From Stereum hirsutum FP-91666 SS1 (taxonomy: Eukaryota; Basidiomycota; Agaricomycetes; Russulales; Stereaceae), in assembly GCF_000264905.1 (NCBI RefSeq), contig NW_006763132.1:1093503-1157502 (forward strand): a DNA stretch of 64,000 nt, written 5' to 3'. Position numbers and translations under genes: made by a program. Every line of letters starts with the position of its first letter. The stretch's first letter is position 1. This document shows positions 59,481 to 64,000 of the stretch, piece after piece. The notes under the pieces were generated by a model that saw only the letters and a list, made by a program, of their open reading frames with translations, was not told the origin of the DNA and did no database searches.

Positions 59481-61450
59481 ATGCCGTCTCTGACTGCTCT
59501 AGGTCTCGCAGCGGCCTTGACTCTCGCGTCGTCTACCAACGCGCAATCCGTTCTTGCCTCGCTTTCTCCGTGCATACCCCCTCTCCCTGTCGTTCTGACG
59601 TCGCATCCTCCAACCGCCTCTTCGGACGGCATCGCAAACGCCTCTTCCGTACTCGATAGTCTGGTCACTGCGGCGTTCAATGCAAACCACACTGGTACCC
59701 CCAACATCGACAGCCTCGTCATTGCGGTCATCACTGCGAATGGCACCGTCTTTGAGAAGGGGTACGGTATCAGGATTGCCAACGAGACGGACCCTGCTCT
59801 GCAAGGCGGAACTCCTGACAGAAACACTCTTTACCGGATCGATTCCAGCTCGAAGCTTCTCACTGCCATCGAGACCATGTATCTCAAGCAGCAAGGCCTT
59901 GTTACTCTGTGAGTATATCCATAAATCCCCATCTTCCTGAGCTAACACTATACTTTGTGTCGGTAGTGATGATCCTATAACCAAATACTTCCCCAACCTC
60001 ACTGAAATCGCTCAATCGAACCCCTCCGTCGATCCCTCGCTCTGGACTCTCCGCGCCATAATGGGCCACATCGCCGGTCTTCCCGCCAATTATCCTGCCA
60101 ACCTGACCGACTGGCCGCACAATGTCACGAGCAGCACTCCTGGGCCCACGCTCGCTGAAACAACGGTCGACGATCTCTTCAACGCGATAGCGTTGCAGGA
60201 GCAGCCGTTGCCGATGTGGAGCTGGCCGATGTACTCCAATTTAGACTATGCGTTGACTGGGATGGTCAATATGGCTGTGGCGAAGGATCCGCCGGCGACG
60301 CATCTGGAGTTGTTAGAGAGGGATTTGTTTGGGCCGTTGGGGATGAATAGTACGGGAATTACACCGGACGACGATCAGGCGAAGAGGTTCGCTGTGTGCT
60401 CGACAGATCCTTCGATCGCCGTATGTGGTTCATCCGCCCTCTTTGTTTCTTGCTCCATGTTGCTAATTTCCTCCGGTCCAATGGTTTAGGACAACCTCAG
60501 TCCTGTGCTGGACCCCGCCGGTGGCATCTTCACCTCCCTCGCAGACATGGAACTCATGATCCAGATGCTGCTTCAGGCCTCGGGAGATGGTAGTATCTTG
60601 AACCCTGCGACGATGCGCGAATGGCTCCGTCCGGCGACTGCCCTCTGGGATGACGAGTTCGAGATGGGTCTTCCTTGGGAGATCTTCAAGCTCAGGAACA
60701 CTCACGGAAGGGTCGAGAGACTGTTCACCAAGAGTGAGTACAGCTTCCTTCATTTTGGTATTGGGGGTTGTCGCTGACGACTTCCGTTACAATTTCCTCT
60801 TTCCATCCGCGCGGTGACATTGACAAGGTGGCTCCGGATACGCTTACCAAGCTTCCTTCACGATCAACCCCCTCTCTGGCTACGGAGTCATGGCCATGTC
60901 CTCAGGTCTGTACAGCGACATGCTTCAGTTCGCCCTCCTCGCAGTGGAGGCTTTCCAGCCTGCCTTCGACAACCTGAAGGACAGCATCTCCACCGATCTC
61001 TACCAGGGCAACTGGACCTCTTCCGACGGTCAGACATATATCGACATCAGTCTCGACGATGGGGCGTTATGGGCTCACCAGGTCATTCTGGAGGGAACGG
61101 ACGCCGTAACGTTGTTGCTTGGTGCAGTGGCGGCTGGGGATAAGGTGACGTTGTGGCCTACGTTTAGGCCAGGCGTGGAGGAATTCAGGTCCGCTTTCAC
61201 TCCCATCTCTATACACTGGGACCTCTAGTTCCAACACATGTCCTGACGATGCTTTTTGTATAACAGGATCTCCTTCGGGTTCTCTCAGCAGAACGGCATT
61301 CCGAACTGGCGCTGCATGGTCCCCGTCGTCGACCTCGACATCGGGTACAACTTCGGACATCCGACCACTCAGCTCTTGTTTGGGAATGACTCGAGCGGTC
61401 AGCGGTACTTGAGCGTTCCGGCTATAAATGCCACACTGTACCGCTCTTGA
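59481..61450 (+). CDS. Secreted serine beta-lactamase-like hydrolase
   Basis: Class C beta-lactamase/penicillin-binding-protein fold, here a 556-residue secreted protein. Exons 59481-59908, 59967-60420, 60490-60733, 60828-61188 and 61267-61450 join in phase. The signal peptide is MPSLTALGLAAALTLASSTNA. Active-site motifs: SxxK as SSSK (Ser122-Lys125, in LYRIDSSSKLLTA), YxN as YSN (232-234, in WPMYSNLDYAL), and a Gly-rich third motif in SGSGYAYQASF made across the exon 3/4 junction. Several N-x-S/T sites suggest N-glycosylation. Fungal relatives include LACTB-like enzymes and esterases or peptidases associated with secondary metabolism; the substrate cannot be predicted, and antibiotic hydrolysis should not be assumed. 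The C-terminal ~180 residues form a beta-rich extension common in this fungal subgroup. Confidence 0.9.
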
Positions 61451-63238
61451 AGCGGTGTATTGAAGTCAGCTAGTGTAGCGTAATGCTAGCGTCATGGCAG
61501 CGTTGGGCGTCTTGGATGGACATTATATAACCATTGGACTTTTCTCCTGTTATAGGCAGTTCGTATAGCTTACTTCTGCGAAATACCCATCGAAATGTGT
61601 TGTTGAACGGTGGAGGGTGTGGCGAAATCTTCAACACGACTGCTGGTACACACTCGAACGATGAGGTCACCAGTAAAACTTGCAAGTAAAATTCGAAGGG
61701 CCGTGAAAATGAATGTCATTGAACAAATTTCCTATGCCAAAATAGGTGGGCGGGGAACTCCGACTCGGAGTCCGGGTTTACCCGAATTGATTTATGCGCG
61801 TCTACGAAAACGTTTTCAGGGATTCTCTCCCTCTCGTACGTCGAGAGGAAACAACGCCCATGTCCCATCGACTGTTATATTACTGAAGCGTCGTTTTTGC
61901 GTCGCTACGTGCTCGTATAGGCGAATGGGTGCAGGTGGCCGGATTTCTGGCCCGACAGTGGTCCTCGTGGTAGTCTCTGCTCTCCCCTGCATGTCACCGT
62001 TATGCGCCGGATGATACGTCCTTCGACACTTACTCTCCGTGGAGGTTCCTTGTTTGATGCTCATTGTCGGAAGGTTGCTGACTGAGCCACATATATGATC
62101 ATTCACCGTTTAGGACTTGGATCTGGGCCGTCGATAGAGTCTGGATAGAGTTCGACTTGGTCACTGCATACTGCAACAGCGTATAACAGACGAACTTCTT
62201 TCAGTTTTCAGTCGAATGCAGGTCCACGACCCGAATAAAACCGTCATCAATTGCTCGTCTCCTCAGACCAAGTTGATATCTCTTCCTACAGTTGTTCTTA
62301 GTCAACTGGAAGTTGATTCAGACGAAGGTGCTCAATCCTATCTGCTCATGCATCTCGGTAGCCATATCCATGATTTCTATGGAGGCGCTGTTGTGAGTTC
62401 CCCAAGTACTTCCACATTGTGGCAACAGATCCTGGCTGAGAACATGTGGCGGACATGCTCCGCTCCGAGGCCTTCCGACAACCTTCCGGACAAATAATTC
62501 GTGATTCCGTCGTGCTACAGTCTTGGATTACTCTTGTTGATTCTGGAGAGTATCACGGGGCTACTCAGTTGAAAACCCGCTCCCGCTGTGGACAACTTCA
62601 GGAATCACGTACCCTACCATTGTGGTTGTTCATACCCTGTATTCTTACAGAGAGATCATGAATCTGCAATGTTTGATGCTTGAAACTGAAGGTTTGAGTA
62701 CCTTCCCAGCCTTATCACCTTCCTCTTCAAGAGAAGCTTTCTTCTTATCCAGAGTGCACCACGAGTCTGAGGCACAGATTCGCAACTCTAGATAGGCTAA
62801 GGTAGGCTTCCTTGTCAGACGTTGGGCAATGGGAATAGAGCCTACCCTGCCCTCCATGGCGCGATCTACGGTAAGGTAAGATAACATTTGCGTCATTTTT
62901 GGTGATCGTACCCACGATGTAGACCTGCAGGTCGAATTCGAGGATGGTTCCCGCCCCCGGCCGTCTCAATTGCGAAGAAAGTTAGAGGAATCCAGTACAC
63001 CTGCGGCATGAATTCCGCGTTCTCTCAGTGCCAAGCCCTGGAGAAGTTGTGTTAGGAGGTGGGGTCAGCTATCGAAGTATATGCTATTGCAGATTCCGAT
63101 AGCGCTTCTACTACTTATTGCATAGATGCACGATCCGCTCGACCTTTACTTTCCTCCCGGCGTACCTCTCGTTTGGCAGGCTAGTCCTTGTGCATCGGTA
63201 TCGCAGCCCTTCTCTCTTTGTTCTCATCTTTTAGCACG
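61451..63238. other. Intergenic, no gene recognised
   Basis: About 1.8 kb with scattered short open frames and no recognisable domain. The last 60 bases are pyrimidine-rich ahead of the transporter start. Confidence 0.45.
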
Positions 63239-64000
63239 ATGGCGGACACGAACGAGAAGAAGGCCGTCCCTCAAGAGGATGTCGATATACAGGATATCAA
63301 CACATTGGAAGCCCAGACCTTGACGAAACCTATGGGAAAATGGGAGGCATTCTACAGAGGGACATTGTTCCAGATGTTGGTCACTGGTGCAGTCGCCTTT
63401 GCGGGACCTGCTATGAGCGATGGTCAGTACCTCTGTTTCGAGAATTTGTCCATAAGTTAGACTGAAAATATCCCACTAGCACTCAGCGGATTGGGTGGCG
63501 GAGGGTAGGCATTCACCGTGCTCCTTGCCTCGAGCGTGAATACTGACGGGGGCTTGCACAGTCTCGCCACGCCCTACACTGCTAGTGAGTCTTCGTTCGA
63601 GTTCAGTGTTTCTGAATGAAGCTGAATAGGATCTTCCTCGCTCAGATGCTGGAAGCGCTGCCAGCTACAGTGTAAGGCTGTCCATTTATCTTTTCTCGTA
63701 TGAGTTCTCATCCTTCTCGGTTTTTCGTGCAGATGATGGCTGTAACATGGTGAATTAGTATACAATGGCGCTAAAATTACCTTGCGTTGAACATCCTGAG
63801 TGCTTTCATCCAGTTTGTTCGGTGGGCCGTTGATCAACCGTCTCGGAGTGAAGTGGTCGCTGGCACTTGGAGCAATGGCTTTTCCTTTGAACGGGTGCGT
63901 CCCGGGTTGTTCATAGTCCATTTCTCAGTTTTGATTGATATGACTGTCCCCACAGCTCGTCGCTCTATGTCAATAGCAAGTATGGAATCCAGGTGAGCTA
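63239..64000 (+). CDS. UNC-93-like MFS membrane protein, 5' part
   Basis: N-terminal part of a fungal UNC-93-like (DUF895-type) major facilitator protein; it runs off the window. The start MADTNEKKAVPQEDVDI gives a cytosolic N-terminus, then ...FYRGTLFQMLVTGAVAFAGP as the first membrane helix. Small exons then join in phase: PAMSDALSGLGGGGLATPYT, NAGSAASYSMMAVTCLFG, GPLINRLGVKWSLALGAMAF, and NGSSLYVNSKYGIQ before a donor at 63993. At least seven exons in 760 bp, with one only about 24 nt long. Known relatives are ion-channel regulators or putative transporters of unclear substrate. Confidence 0.87.

Noticed and set aside
1..64000. Search by eye for CRISPR arrays, tRNA or rRNA genes and bacterial-type operons
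   Set aside because: None found; intron-rich genes with eukaryotic families throughout make prokaryotic features implausible.

Overview
The window is nuclear DNA of a filamentous basidiomycete, most likely an Agaricomycete. Genes are short-spaced, lie on both strands, and are cut by many 50-80 bp GT-AG introns, often in conserved phase. The protein families also fit: a DUF6699 protein, BTB/POZ repeats, an MLKL/HeLo-like helical-bundle protein, an intradiol dioxygenase, a CE16 esterase, an oxalate decarboxylase and an UNC-93-like transporter. I saw no rRNA, tRNA, CRISPR array or bacterial operon. All exon models were spliced by eye from splice sites and reading phase, with no transcript support.

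Layout. 1-12.8 kb: secreted intradiol ring-cleavage dioxygenase (+), secreted CE16/GDSL esterase (-), two disordered proteins of unknown function (- and +), and a mitochondrial ABHD11-type hydrolase (-). 12.8-25.6 kb: gene-poor, with a mitochondrial GGQ-type peptidyl-tRNA hydrolase (ICT1-like, +), a small unknown protein (-), a HIT-domain protein (-) and several stretches I could not resolve. 26-31.5 kb: an MLKL/HeLo-like domain protein whose tail is built from duplicated phase-0 exons, then two unknown proteins, all on the minus strand. 32-35.4 kb: a 243-bp MITE-like inverted repeat just upstream of a gene that reads in phase through three tandem BTB units. 36-39.6 kb: a forkhead transcription factor (-).

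40.8-50.5 kb looks like a zone of decay. It holds an oxalate decarboxylase with a nonsense codon and a late frameshift, an intact RNase H2 catalytic subunit, an aldo-keto reductase with frameshifts and internal deletions, and a roughly 1.9-kb tandem duplication of a small secreted-protein gene whose second copy has lost its TATA box and reading frame. 52.7-58.3 kb: one 1,782-residue low-complexity protein ending in a DUF6699 domain. 59.5-61.5 kb: a secreted serine beta-lactamase-like hydrolase. The window ends inside an UNC-93-like membrane protein gene.

The genes do not form one pathway. Several secreted enzymes (dioxygenase, CE16 esterase, former oxalate decarboxylase) suit a plant-litter or wood-associated lifestyle. 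The HeLo-like protein may belong to fungal regulated cell death or self-recognition; that is inference.
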